Made by a program: the position numbers and the translations under genes. Under the pieces are notes generated by a model that did not search any database, had not been told where the DNA came from, and saw only the letters and a program-made list of their open reading frames with translations. A DNA stretch of 64,000 nt from Bacteroidaceae bacterium. Its GTDB lineage: Bacteria; Bacteroidota; Bacteroidia; Bacteroidales; Bacteroidaceae. Shown piece by piece: positions 50,684 through 60,637 of this stretch. Every line of letters starts with the position of its first letter. The stretch's first letter is position 1. Location: NCBI GenBank assembly GCA_017619585.1, contig JAFZSA010000031.1, positions 62,001 to 126,000 of the forward strand, given 5' to 3'.

Positions 50684-53158
50684 TTATTCAGTGGGGAAGG
50701 GAAGATACCAGTTGGAAGAGTTCAACAGAACGTTGTACAACTTCATATCCATGGTTCCGCTACGCTTTGCAACGCGCTTAGCCAGGAAGCTTGGATCGCC
50801 ACGACGGATGGCTACACGAGCCAGGTCTGAGAAGCGGCAGCCCTCGAAGGCAAGTTCCAGAGCATCCTCGTCAATGATAAGGTCCTCAATAGCCTCAATG
50901 ACCCATGCTTTGTCTATGGGGTTGTTGGCATCCTGACCATAGATCTGATCCTTTGTTACGGTTACGCCATGATTCTCCTTGATCTTCTTGGTAACCATAT
51001 CAACGTAGTTGTATGAGCTCTGCTGATTGGTGTCACCGGGTCTGAGGATACCGCAACCACGCTGGTGAACACCAATGGTCAGGAAATCTGTTGTCTTGGA
51101 AGAACCGGGTACATTCTCATCTTCTCGTATATAGAAGCCGTTACTTGCATAAACCTCTCGTTTAAAGGGGGCGTTAACGGTGGTTTCGTAGCCACGCAGA
51201 TTAACCTGTGTTGTGAAGGTCATCCATGGCTTAGAAGAGGCATTTTCCATCTCTCTGCGATCCAGATACCAGCATGCTTTTGCAAGATAGTCTGTAGGAT
51301 AGTTGTTGAAAGACTTAACATAGAAGTAAACATACTTCATGTCATTTTTCTGATCAAAATGTCTGGCAGGAATAGGTGTTTCGCCTTCTTCCAAATTTTG
51401 ATTTGCCTTTATAGAGTCTTCCTGCCAGATACTGTTCAGATAATCCTTCAGATCAGCCAATGTACTGATGCTTACACCTTTTTCTTCCATAGAACCCCAT
51501 CGGTAGGTGGTGTCAGGTGTTTCCTCGATGAAGCAATATAAGCTATCCTTTACACCGAAATCTGCATCTGAACCAGAGATATACGAATAGGGTGTATTGT
51601 AGTTGTCCTCCTTAAGCACGCTGGGGAACCACTTACTGTGGTCACTTACCAGACCTGTCTTCAGAATGGCAAATGCATAGCTGGGGAAGCCGGCACGGTT
51701 GATGGCCTCGGCATAGCGCAGCCAGATGGTAGCCTTACGGTAGATCAGGGGATATACGGTAGTGAAGCTTCCCAAAGGATTCTGCTTGCTGACAAGTTTT
51801 CCATACTGTGTATTCTCGCCTACAGGAAGTGAGTATTGCTCACTTAATGGTTTTTCTACAATTAATCTATTACTTGTATTGCGAACATCATAAATCCATG
51901 AGCGGCGTGCATCACCTACATCAGGCAATGTTACCAGCTCCATATTCTCCTCGCTTGAAGTCTGACCAATGTAGCACTCGTATTTCTGACTGTCGCACAG
52001 AGCCTCATACCCCCTACTGGGAATCAACTCGCGGCGATAGCCATTATCCCAGTAATTCAGGCTGACGTATGAATTGGCTTTGTCGCCACTACCGGTTGAG
52101 GACAATGTGGCATCGAATCCAAACAGTCTGTTGATGTCGGTAAATACCAGACCGTCCAGACGTCCCTTATTGCTGGGGATGCAGGTGATGGCTTCACCGC
52201 GGTATCTGCCCTCATCAAAATTAAGAGATCTCTCTGTATAGGGGATTCCTGAGTATCCATACTGAGGTTCGTCAACGTTAGCACGAACATCACCATAGCT
52301 GATGTAGTTATCACTTTCCAGAGGACCGCCGAACTTGCTGCTCAGGAAGTTGTAATAGTAGCTTGCAGCCTTGGCACAAGCCTGGTCATCGCCTTGCAGC
52401 AGATACAGGTCGCCTAACACCACGTCTAAGGGGAACATGGTACGCATGCTGTGGCATACATAGGAACTCTTGCTGGTGTTTGTGTTACCATAGTTGTTGT
52501 ACTGTGGGTAGATGTCTTCACCGAACATCTTCTCCAGCACTACCTTAACGCTATCCAACTGTGGTCCCAGTTTTTCTGCCAGGGTCTGGGCATTTACCAT
52601 GGCGTGGTTAGGATTGGTGATGAAGTTGTTGATTTCATCTGTAGTAAGCATAGGCTTTGTGTAGAAGGGAACATTGCCGTATGCATAGATGAGCTGCATA
52701 TATACCCATGCACGGATGGCCAAAACCTGAGCATACTCTCGTAGCATATAGCTGCTGCCCTGGCCGGTTGATACCTTTCTGGCTGTGTCGCAATCAGCGA
52801 TGTAGGCGTTACAGCTGTTGATTACGTGGTAGAAGTCGCTAACCTTCAGGTATGCACATGCACCGTCCTTGTACTTGTCCTCGTAACCGTTCTTACCGAA
52901 GTTGATGATGGCTGCAATGGTGTCACTGACGTAGGATGTTCCATCCACCAGGTCACCACGGCATTCATTGAGAATCACATAACGCTCTGCAATACCCTGC
53001 AGAGACTTCATCACACCCCAATAGGAATAAAGGGTATCTTTTGCCACGTCATAAGCGTGGCGATCATTATCGGGTGTCAGCATGTCCTGGCATGACGTAT
53101 TCAGCATACCCAGTGTCATGCAGCAGATAAGCAAGCTTATAATTGATTTCTTTTTCAT
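50684..53158 (-). CDS. SusD/RagB-family nutrient-binding lipoprotein (long form)
   Basis: 824 aa, longer than the usual 500-650. Lipobox NTSC (Cys23). The TPR-type helical core of SusD proteins can be seen (LREYAQVLAIRAWVYMQLIYAYGNVPFY at about 160-190 and FLSSKFGG, plus AEAINRAGF), and the C-terminus has the typical FEGCRFSDLARVAIRRGDPSFLA. It caps the SusC barrel and binds the ligand at the cell surface. The extra length is in the middle and second half (about 350-700), which is rich in Asp, Tyr and Asn. It is the last gene of the operon, 18 bases after SusC-2. The ligand is not known; no glycoside hydrolase is in the operon. Confidence 0.9.
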   Translation of the reverse strand: MKKKSIISLLICCMTLGMLNTSCQDMLTPDNDRHAYDVAKDTLYSYWGVMKSLQGIAERYVILNECRGDLVDGTSYVSDTIAAIINFGKNGYEDKYKDGACAYLKVSDFYHVINSCNAYIADCDTARKVSTGQGSSYMLREYAQVLAIRAWVYMQLIYAYGNVPFYTKPMLTTDEINNFITNPNHAMVNAQTLAEKLGPQLDSVKVVLEKMFGEDIYPQYNNYGNTNTSKSSYVCHSMRTMFPLDVVLGDLYLLQGDDQACAKAASYYYNFLSSKFGGPLESDNYISYGDVRANVDEPQYGYSGIPYTERSLNFDEGRYRGEAITCIPSNKGRLDGLVFTDINRLFGFDATLSSTGSGDKANSYVSLNYWDNGYRRELIPSRGYEALCDSQKYECYIGQTSSEENMELVTLPDVGDARRSWIYDVRNTSNRLIVEKPLSEQYSLPVGENTQYGKLVSKQNPLGSFTTVYPLIYRKATIWLRYAEAINRAGFPSYAFAILKTGLVSDHSKWFPSVLKEDNYNTPYSYISGSDADFGVKDSLYCFIEETPDTTYRWGSMEEKGVSISTLADLKDYLNSIWQEDSIKANQNLEEGETPIPARHFDQKNDMKYVYFYVKSFNNYPTDYLAKACWYLDRREMENASSKPWMTFTTQVNLRGYETTVNAPFKREVYASNGFYIREDENVPGSSKTTDFLTIGVHQRGCGILRPGDTNQQSSYNYVDMVTKKIKENHGVTVTKDQIYGQDANNPIDKAWVIEAIEDLIIDEDALELAFEGCRFSDLARVAIRRGDPSFLAKRVAKRSGTMDMKLYNVLLNSSNWYLPFPTE

Positions 53159-53176
53159 AATCTTATATTCTTCTGA

Positions 53177-56100
53177 TTACAGGTTGATGGTTACACCTAA
53201 GTTGAAGCTACGGCCACGTGGGATAAGGCCAGTGTCTATACCTTGGTAAAGAACACCATTGTGGCTGCTCATTTCAGGATCTGTTCCCAGGTATTTAGTC
53301 AGTGTGAACACATTGTTTGCTTCACCCCAGACCTTCAGGCCAAACAGCCAGCTGTTGGTATAAGGTACCTTGTAGGTAAGGCGAACATTCTTCAGTTTCA
53401 GGTAGCTGCCGTCTTCAATCCAACGGTCAGACATACGCTCGTTGTTACGCCAGTCCTCTGTATCCTTGTAGCATGCGCGAGGCATATCGGTAACCTGACC
53501 TTCATGGGTCCAGCGGCGCAATGCTGCAGATGTCTGGTTATAGGTGGTGTTCAATCCTTCAATCTTAGAACGCTGATAGTTGTAGATATCATTGCCAAGG
53601 CTGTACTTGAAGTTAACATCCAGACGGAGGTTCTTCCAAGTGAGGCTTGAGAAGATGTTACCATAGATATCGGGATGGGGATTGCCGATTACAACCTTAT
53701 CAGCATCGTCAATCACACCGTCACCGTTCTGGTCTACGAACTTGACATCACCAGCCTGGAAGTTAGCATACTTCTTGTCTTCGTCTGCTATACCGGTAGG
53801 ATATTTCAGGTAACCCATTGCTCCTGCCTGGCTGGCTTCTGCATCAGTAGCGAATACACCGTCAGTCTGCCATCCGTAGAAGCTGCCTACAGAGTAGCCT
53901 ACAGCAGTGAGGATGTTTTCTGTACCGTAAATATTGTTGGTATAACCATGCAGGTACTGTACATTACCGCCATTTACGTCTTTAAGTGTAATGGTGTTGC
54001 TCTGTCCGCCAGGCAGCTCGGTAATCTTGTTGTTGTAGTGACCAAGGCTTGCACCAAGTTCCCACTTCCAGTCTTTCTTGTTGATGATTGCGGCATTCAC
54101 ATTCACTTCTACACCCTTGTTGGTAAGCTGACCCTCGTTGGTCCAGTAGTTAGTCTGACCGGCAATGTAGTTCAGCTGCTTCAGGGTAAGCAGGTCATCT
54201 GTCTTGTGCCAGAAGAGGTCGATTCCAGCCTGCAAGCGGTTGTTCAGGAAACTACCCTGCAGGGCAACGTTCCACTTGGTTGTGGTTTCCCACTGGATAC
54301 CGCTATTGGCAATATTCTTCAGGTAGAGGCCTACTGTATTATGAGTAACCTTCTGGCTCTCCCAGTATGTACGTGATGCGAAGTAGTCCAGGTCATCGTT
54401 ACCGCTCATTTCGAAGCCGGCAGTCAACTTCAGGTAATTGATACCCTTGGTGGTGTTAAACCAGTTCTCGTTGCTGATGAGCCAGCCTAACTGCACAGAG
54501 GGGAAGATACCCCAGTTTACACCGAATGCCTTGATACCGGATTGGGTGTTTGCACCGAAACGGCTACTTGCCTGTGCACTCATGGCAACTTCAGCAAAGT
54601 AACGGTTCTTGTAGTTGTAAGCACCATCTACATAGTATGTCATGTCTGACCATGTGTCGTTGGTACCACCAAAGTTGGCATAGTCCATATCCTTGTTCAG
54701 GTTGAGCAGCTTATCATTCTGGTTGTTATAACCGCTTGTGTAGGTATAACTGAATGAATAAGTGTTGAAGCGCCAGCCTCCGAATACGTCAACGGTGTGG
54801 GCTCCGTAGTTCTTTGCCCATTCAATACGCAAGTCGTTGTTGACTGTGGTTTCCTTCGAGAAGAGGGACTTCAGCATACTGGTGATATTACCCAGATCCT
54901 TCAGGTAGTAGGGAGTTGTACCATTAATGGGGAGGAAGTACTTCTCGTTGTTACGGTTAATCTGGAAGTTCAGTCGGTCGCTGATGCTCAATGTGGGTGT
55001 TACTTCCCACTTAGGACTTACGTTAATGTCAATAACGCTGTTCTGTGCATAGTTCTTGATCTTGCCATAACCGTTCTCGAGAATCCAGTATGGGTTACGC
55101 AGTGATTCGTTGAATTTTGTTGTTCCAATATAGTTATTGAACTGGAATGGGTTCTCCAGGTAGTTGGCTCCTGATTTAGAAGCGTATTTACCGGCATACT
55201 CGTTAGAGAGTCTCAGACGGTCAGAGGGATAGGTGTCTGTAGCAGTCTCGTCATAATAATATGCATAACGGCTGATGAAAGGAGCCTGAATTAAGCCCAA
55301 TACGTTGGGAGAACCGATGTTCTGCATAGAGTAGTCCTCGCTCCATCCCTGATCCAGCAAGTCATAGCTTACCTGATTGTATGAGATATCCAATCCTGTC
55401 TTCAGTTTCGGGAAAACCTCGATATCAGTGTTGAAACGGAGGCTCAGACGATTCATGTCGTTACCCTTGGCATTGGAATTGCTGCTGGTATAACCCAGTG
55501 AAAGGTCATACATACCTACCTCATCACCACCTTCTACGCTCAGCTTGTAGTTTTGGGTCATAGCTGTACGGTAAAGACCGTCCTGCCAATCCTCATTGTT
55601 GCTGTAAATGTTGCGATAGTAGTTAGAGGGACTCTTGTCCAGGAATCTGAAGTTACTGAGTGATGATCCCTTCAGGTTATCCAAGGAGCTGATCACGTCA
55701 CTCAGATATGACGTGTACTGGTCACCGTTCAACATGGGTAATGTCTTGGGCATGAGTTCAGCTCCGCCATAGATGCGTACATTAATCTTGGTAGCCATGC
55801 TCTTGCCGCGCTTGGTCTTGATGATGATTACACCATTTCCGCCCTTGGCACCATAGAGCGCAGTACCGTTCTTGAGAACCTGAACAGACTCTATGTTCTC
55901 GGGGTCAATACCTGCCAACAGATTGTTGAAGAATCCTTCGTGAGCCGACATACGGTCATACTGGGGGTCAATGATGTTACCGTCCAGAATGATCAGAGGC
56001 TGTACATTGGCATTGATTGAGCTTATACCACGGATGGTCATAAAGTTACCTATACCGGGTGTTCCATTACGCAGAACTGCATGTACGTCAGCAGCCAGTT

Positions 56101-56614
56101 TGTTCTCGATGTCTTCATCTACACTGATACTGCTTGTCTCATTCAGTTTTATTGTCTTCTGAGAGGTAATGGTTGTACCTTCTGTGTAGTATGCGTTGAA
56201 GTTGGCATCAATCATTCTGGCATTAGCCACGCCGTTCTTTACTGCACACTGCATTGGGTTGTAACCTTCTACATACAGATAGATAGCGTCTGAGAATACG
56301 GGAATGTCAAGGGTATAAGTACCGTCTTCCTCAGTAAGGGTGGAATATCTCTCCAGACCCAATGCCTGAACACGTACACCGCCCATAGGCTCACCGGTTG
56401 CATCATCGGTGATAATACCCTTTACTGTTTTTGTCTCGTACTGTTTCTCGGGCTTTTTGGCCTTTCGAACAACTACCTCTTCTTCTCCGTCAGCATCTTC
56501 CAAATCATCTTGCGCATATGCGCAGGGAATGCTCAAACCGGAAAGCAACAGGAAACACAGACCTGTTTTCAGCGTCTTGTGCATGAATGTATCACTTGTT
56601 ATATTTTTCATCAT
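53177..56614 (-). CDS. SusC/RagA-family TonB-linked receptor
   Basis: 1,145 aa from ATG 56614 (ATG 56584 is also possible and would start nearer the signal peptide). The signal peptide ends AYAQ, followed by an acidic stretch with EEEVVV, then a carboxypeptidase-regulatory-like domain (about 60-150; VKGIITDDATGEPMGGVRVQ). The plug domain is at about 150-275 with FMTIRGISSINANVQPLIIL and SVQVLKNGTALYGAKGGNG, then the barrel (about 280-1145) ending FNLGVTINL. With the SusD next door it imports a ligand across the outer membrane using TonB energy. It starts 9 bases after the FAS1 gene. Confidence 0.93.
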   Translation of the reverse strand: MMKNITSDTFMHKTLKTGLCFLLLSGLSIPCAYAQDDLEDADGEEEVVVRKAKKPEKQYETKTVKGIITDDATGEPMGGVRVQALGLERYSTLTEEDGTYTLDIPVFSDAIYLYVEGYNPMQCAVKNGVANARMIDANFNAYYTEGTTITSQKTIKLNETSSISVDEDIENKLAADVHAVLRNGTPGIGNFMTIRGISSINANVQPLIILDGNIIDPQYDRMSAHEGFFNNLLAGIDPENIESVQVLKNGTALYGAKGGNGVIIIKTKRGKSMATKINVRIYGGAELMPKTLPMLNGDQYTSYLSDVISSLDNLKGSSLSNFRFLDKSPSNYYRNIYSNNEDWQDGLYRTAMTQNYKLSVEGGDEVGMYDLSLGYTSSNSNAKGNDMNRLSLRFNTDIEVFPKLKTGLDISYNQVSYDLLDQGWSEDYSMQNIGSPNVLGLIQAPFISRYAYYYDETATDTYPSDRLRLSNEYAGKYASKSGANYLENPFQFNNYIGTTKFNESLRNPYWILENGYGKIKNYAQNSVIDINVSPKWEVTPTLSISDRLNFQINRNNEKYFLPINGTTPYYLKDLGNITSMLKSLFSKETTVNNDLRIEWAKNYGAHTVDVFGGWRFNTYSFSYTYTSGYNNQNDKLLNLNKDMDYANFGGTNDTWSDMTYYVDGAYNYKNRYFAEVAMSAQASSRFGANTQSGIKAFGVNWGIFPSVQLGWLISNENWFNTTKGINYLKLTAGFEMSGNDDLDYFASRTYWESQKVTHNTVGLYLKNIANSGIQWETTTKWNVALQGSFLNNRLQAGIDLFWHKTDDLLTLKQLNYIAGQTNYWTNEGQLTNKGVEVNVNAAIINKKDWKWELGASLGHYNNKITELPGGQSNTITLKDVNGGNVQYLHGYTNNIYGTENILTAVGYSVGSFYGWQTDGVFATDAEASQAGAMGYLKYPTGIADEDKKYANFQAGDVKFVDQNGDGVIDDADKVVIGNPHPDIYGNIFSSLTWKNLRLDVNFKYSLGNDIYNYQRSKIEGLNTTYNQTSAALRRWTHEGQVTDMPRACYKDTEDWRNNERMSDRWIEDGSYLKLKNVRLTYKVPYTNSWLFGLKVWGEANNVFTLTKYLGTDPEMSSHNGVLYQGIDTGLIPRGRSFNLGVTINL

Positions 56615-56623
56615 CTTATTGTT

Positions 56624-58603
56624 TTACTGAGGGTCGAGAATTGTTTCTAATCCGGTCTCCTTGCTTCTTAGAATCACACGGTCAATGTACAAACCGAATA
56701 TGAATCCCTTTGAGGTACTGGTCGCAGCAGTCCTAGAGGTCGAGGTTTTTCCCGAGATTTGCAGAGTAGGATAGGAGAAGCGCATATTCTTGTATGAATA
56801 TTTGAACTCGAAATCTTCCCATACCGTAATGGTATCAACCTTCAATCCGTCATACGTAAACGTCGCAGATGCACTGGACATGGCATCGCCAGTTCCTTTG
56901 ACGTTGCTACGGACTTTGACTGTCAAGCTCATCTTATGCTCATCAGCGATTGACTTGACAAAGTCTTCATTAAGGTAATCTTCGCGGATTTCTTCAGCAT
57001 CTGAAATCAAAGAGTACAAATAGGGAACCAAAACTACCTGAATATCATACTTACCGCTCATAACCTCGGCTGTTTTGCCGCGTGTAACGATGTCTGATGT
57101 TGTGCTCTGGTTGCCTCTCAACTTGATTTCAAACGTAGGATTGGTTGTTGCATTACTATGAGGTGCTATGTAATAGAAGTTGTTGCCGTACACCTTTCCA
57201 TACTTGTTGGCAATGGCAGCATACTTCTCATTGTTGAAGGGAATACTTCTTGAACTTGTTCCAATCTTGTGGATAGAACTATTCTTCATGTAGTAGAATG
57301 CTGCTGCGTTAACGTCAACTTCTATGTCAGGATTGAACAACTCTCTGGGGAAGGACCACGCTGTAGCTAAGTATCCGTATCCGTTACTCATTTTTATCCT
57401 TTCGCCATTGAAGATACTGGTCTTATCCCATGTATCTGTGGTACGCAGGGTATCGCCAAAGGTATTCAGTAAGAACTTGGCAGAAGCGCCCTTGTCCTTG
57501 ATGAAATCTTCCAGTTCCCACAGCTTGCTGCCATTCTTAGGCTGCTGCTTTACGTTAAATACCAATGGAGTGGTAAGGTCCATGTTCATACTCATGTTAG
57601 CCAAAGAGTCTGGATTCTTAATGGTGCGATTTGTTAATTTTGTGCCGCCTTCACTAGCTTCTATCTCATCCCTGTCTTCGTACGATGTGGGGTATTTGTA
57701 AAGGTGGGCAATCTTCTCTTTAGCTTTTGCTATTGCCTCGTCTGTTGGCATAACCATAACGAAGGCAGAGTCCTCTGCGTTGAGACGTGCGTGGAAGCAC
57801 TCCATTGGGATATCCCATTTCTCAGCACCGGACTTTGGCAGGTAGCTGTAGTTCTCGAACAGGAGGTTTCTGGTATAGTAAACACTGTCCACATAAGATG
57901 GGTTTCCGTCTTTGTCGGGCAGACCTTCTATACTGGCATCTTTGCTGAACTCTGTGGTATCCTTTGATACTACGTACTCAGACAGAATAGGCAATGAAGG
58001 ACTGAACTTCAGATACTCATAGAAATTGTAGTGGAAGGGGGTTGTACCCTTGATGACATGCAATGTACCGTTCAGAGCGGGTATGTTCTTCTCGCTGACA
58101 GGAACGCCCTGAATGGTAACGTTGTTATTATCCGACTTGTTGAATACCAGATTCTTGCCGTTAATCATCTTAATGGTATCAACTTTGTTGTCAGAGATGT
58201 TGTTACGCCAGAGGGCTATATGGTTGCCTATGAACTGTTGCTGTACATTATAACCGTCTGTTGTGCACATGTCCAGCCAATTCTGGAATTCGGCATCCGA
58301 GAAGTCATCATCTTCTGGAGCCCATACTGTTGCCACCTGACCACTATTCAGAATATCGGCAAATGTGTAGTCTGGTATAGGATGCTTGTCATCCTTCCAG
58401 TATTTGGTATTCTCTACAATAGTCCTGAATTTTGTCAGTTTGTCGTTCTCGCAGATGTGCTGCCAGAGTGTCTTTGTAGCATCAACAGATTGTGCGTCAT
58501 CATCTCCGTATGGGAAGTGATCATCGGAGCAACTGGGCACTGCCAGTATGGCAGCTCCCAGAGCAATAGCTCCAATGTATTTGTTGAATTTATTGTTAGC
58601 CAT
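56624..58603 (-). CDS. Fasciclin (FAS1)-domain lipoprotein in the SusCD operon
   Basis: 659 aa. Lipobox VPSC (Cys25). A FAS1 domain covers about 40-190 (ATVWAPEDDDFSDAEFQNWL, then ALNGTLHVIKGTTPFHYN). A second FAS1-like region (about 200-480; VMVMPTDEAIAKAKEKI) and a C-terminal beta-sandwich (about 500-659; YDIQVVLVPYL, YPTLQISGK) resemble those of the FAS1 lipoprotein at 27985. It lies between two SusC/SusD pairs, so it is likely part of the surface complex, perhaps for adhesion or ligand capture. The gap to SusD-1 is 45 bases and to SusC-2 is 9 bases. Confidence 0.87.
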   Translation of the reverse strand: MANNKFNKYIGAIALGAAILAVPSCSDDHFPYGDDDAQSVDATKTLWQHICENDKLTKFRTIVENTKYWKDDKHPIPDYTFADILNSGQVATVWAPEDDDFSDAEFQNWLDMCTTDGYNVQQQFIGNHIALWRNNISDNKVDTIKMINGKNLVFNKSDNNNVTIQGVPVSEKNIPALNGTLHVIKGTTPFHYNFYEYLKFSPSLPILSEYVVSKDTTEFSKDASIEGLPDKDGNPSYVDSVYYTRNLLFENYSYLPKSGAEKWDIPMECFHARLNAEDSAFVMVMPTDEAIAKAKEKIAHLYKYPTSYEDRDEIEASEGGTKLTNRTIKNPDSLANMSMNMDLTTPLVFNVKQQPKNGSKLWELEDFIKDKGASAKFLLNTFGDTLRTTDTWDKTSIFNGERIKMSNGYGYLATAWSFPRELFNPDIEVDVNAAAFYYMKNSSIHKIGTSSRSIPFNNEKYAAIANKYGKVYGNNFYYIAPHSNATTNPTFEIKLRGNQSTTSDIVTRGKTAEVMSGKYDIQVVLVPYLYSLISDAEEIREDYLNEDFVKSIADEHKMSLTVKVRSNVKGTGDAMSSASATFTYDGLKVDTITVWEDFEFKYSYKNMRFSYPTLQISGKTSTSRTAATSTSKGFIFGLYIDRVILRSKETGLETILDPQ

Positions 58604-58648
58604 ATTTTGATATTTCTTTTAATTCCTGATATCTATATTTATACAGAC

Positions 58649-60625
58649 TTACTGTTCATACCTTGATTTGTTCCATACAGGATTCTGAAGAATTTTGCCT
58701 TCGCTGGCCTTGACCTCTTCGTAGTAGATGGGACAATACAGACCCCAGCGGTTCTTGAATCTGTTATACAAGGTTCCACAGGATTGCTCGCCAACAGAAT
58801 TCTTCATGAAGTAGTAAACCACAGCGGCCATACCAGTCTGGCCATTGCCGACGTATCTGGGGTCACCCTTTTCAACACCTGCAGGATTCTCGCGCTCGTC
58901 AGCAGGATCCTTTTCATTGTTGCTGTAGCGCTCTGCCATACGAACCAAATCAAACCAACGCTTACCTTCGCCCAGAAGTTCAATCTGGCGCTCGTTCATA
59001 ACAGTTGCAACCAGTTTGGGAATGGTAGGCAAGGATATCTTGCTGTTCTTGGAGTTTGGTATAATATCACTTGACTGCTGGATGTTACCCGTAGTCTTGT
59101 TCTTGTTGGTGAAGTTCTCTTCGGGTTTTGTCTCGTTGTTGAAGTCACAGAAAGAACGGCGGTTGACGGCGTTTACTAAATTCATGACGTCGTTATCGTA
59201 GCCCAGTTTTGCGCATGCCAAGGCCTCTGCCTTCATCAGCATAACATCAGTGGTGCGGTAGATAATCCAGTTATTGTAATCATCAACAAGGGCTCTGATT
59301 ATCGAAGCATACTTAACTTTACGTGAGCCGGAACTACCCTCCCATGTAATAGTTGGTTTCTGATATTTCAGACAGAAATATCCGGACTTAGCCTGGGTGT
59401 CATTAATGTAAGTCTGACAGCCAATCCAAAGACGTGAGTCGTACTTCTGGTTGTTCTCGTTATTACAATGAGCGTTCTTCATTGCGTCTTCAGCAACCTT
59501 GAGCTGTGTACCGTCATTGTAGCCGAACAAGCTGTGGACTACAGAGTTTGATGTACCATCGCTATTGCTGTATTGAATCTCCAAAATGCTCTCGATGCTG
59601 TTTCCATTATTGAAGATAGCATTTTGTGCTGCTAAAGTAGGTGCAGAAGTGCTGGCACCCTTGAAGTTGTTCTTGATGAGATCCACACCGCTCAAGCCAT
59701 AGTCGATAATCTCATTGATTGTTGCAAAAGCACCCTGAGAGTTGAGGTATTCCTGTACCTGCTGGTGGTGAGCATCCAATGCTTTCTGAGCCCAGTTGGC
59801 AGCTATCATATAGTCTCCGTTTTCGCCCTCGTAAGTGTGGGGGATAGAGTCTATTGTGCCATCTTCGCGATGAGCAACCACGGTATCATTCTTGATATTA
59901 CGTCCCTGGTGTAGTGAACCACGCCACAGGTACATATCAGCCAACATAGAATAGATGGCTGCATTGGTAATCATACCCTTGGTGTCTCTGTTATCGGCAA
60001 AACGGTTACGTGCCTGTCCTGCCACACTCTCGCAATCCAGGATGATTGAGTCCAGAATAGCCAACTGGTTGCTAAGAGGGAAACTCTCAACTTCCTTGTC
60101 GCTACTGATTACCTTGGTTGTATAAGGTACATCCTTGAAGGCGCGAATCAGATAGAAGTAGTTAAGTGCACGAAGTGCTTTCATCTCGGCACGCATGTAA
60201 ATCCACTCTGTGGTGGTGAACTGCTTGTCCTTCTCCAGAATCTCCGGTCCGTGCTTCAACACTTTGTTACAGAGGTTGATGGTGGTGTAAACGCCTCCCC
60301 AGTCAAATTCGCTCATGCTGGAGTCTGGCATACCATTCAGGATGTTGCTATACCTGTCATGGGTTCCCTGAGCCGTTGTCGGGTTATTTATCGAGTATGA
60401 GTCTGAACGTAGGTCACCCCAAATAAACATTTTTCCTACTGTACTTGCCATTTGCCTGTAGGCACCATACTGAACACCTCTAAGGTCGTTGGCGTCCTCC
60501 CAGAAATTCTCCTCAACAACACGGTCTGTTGGGTAGATTGTCAGGTAGTCATCGCAAGATGCCATTCCTACAGCCAGCAATCCAAACAGGCAAGCAGATT
60601 TATATATATAATTTATCTTTTTCAT
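58649..60625 (-). CDS. SusD/RagB-family nutrient-binding lipoprotein
   Basis: 658 aa. Lipobox MASC (Cys24). The SusD core is seen in YMRAEMKALRALNYFYLIRAFKDVP (about 145-170), AIYSMLADMYLWRG (about 225-238) and near the end RQIELLGEGKRWFDLVRMAERYS (about 565-587). It pairs with the SusC gene 12 bases upstream. The ligand is unknown. The next gene in the operon is the FAS1 lipoprotein, 45 bases on. Confidence 0.94.
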   Translation of the reverse strand: MKKINYIYKSACLFGLLAVGMASCDDYLTIYPTDRVVEENFWEDANDLRGVQYGAYRQMASTVGKMFIWGDLRSDSYSINNPTTAQGTHDRYSNILNGMPDSSMSEFDWGGVYTTINLCNKVLKHGPEILEKDKQFTTTEWIYMRAEMKALRALNYFYLIRAFKDVPYTTKVISSDKEVESFPLSNQLAILDSIILDCESVAGQARNRFADNRDTKGMITNAAIYSMLADMYLWRGSLHQGRNIKNDTVVAHREDGTIDSIPHTYEGENGDYMIAANWAQKALDAHHQQVQEYLNSQGAFATINEIIDYGLSGVDLIKNNFKGASTSAPTLAAQNAIFNNGNSIESILEIQYSNSDGTSNSVVHSLFGYNDGTQLKVAEDAMKNAHCNNENNQKYDSRLWIGCQTYINDTQAKSGYFCLKYQKPTITWEGSSGSRKVKYASIIRALVDDYNNWIIYRTTDVMLMKAEALACAKLGYDNDVMNLVNAVNRRSFCDFNNETKPEENFTNKNKTTGNIQQSSDIIPNSKNSKISLPTIPKLVATVMNERQIELLGEGKRWFDLVRMAERYSNNEKDPADERENPAGVEKGDPRYVGNGQTGMAAVVYYFMKNSVGEQSCGTLYNRFKNRWGLYCPIYYEEVKASEGKILQNPVWNKSRYEQ

Positions 60626-60637
60626 CTGTATGTTTTT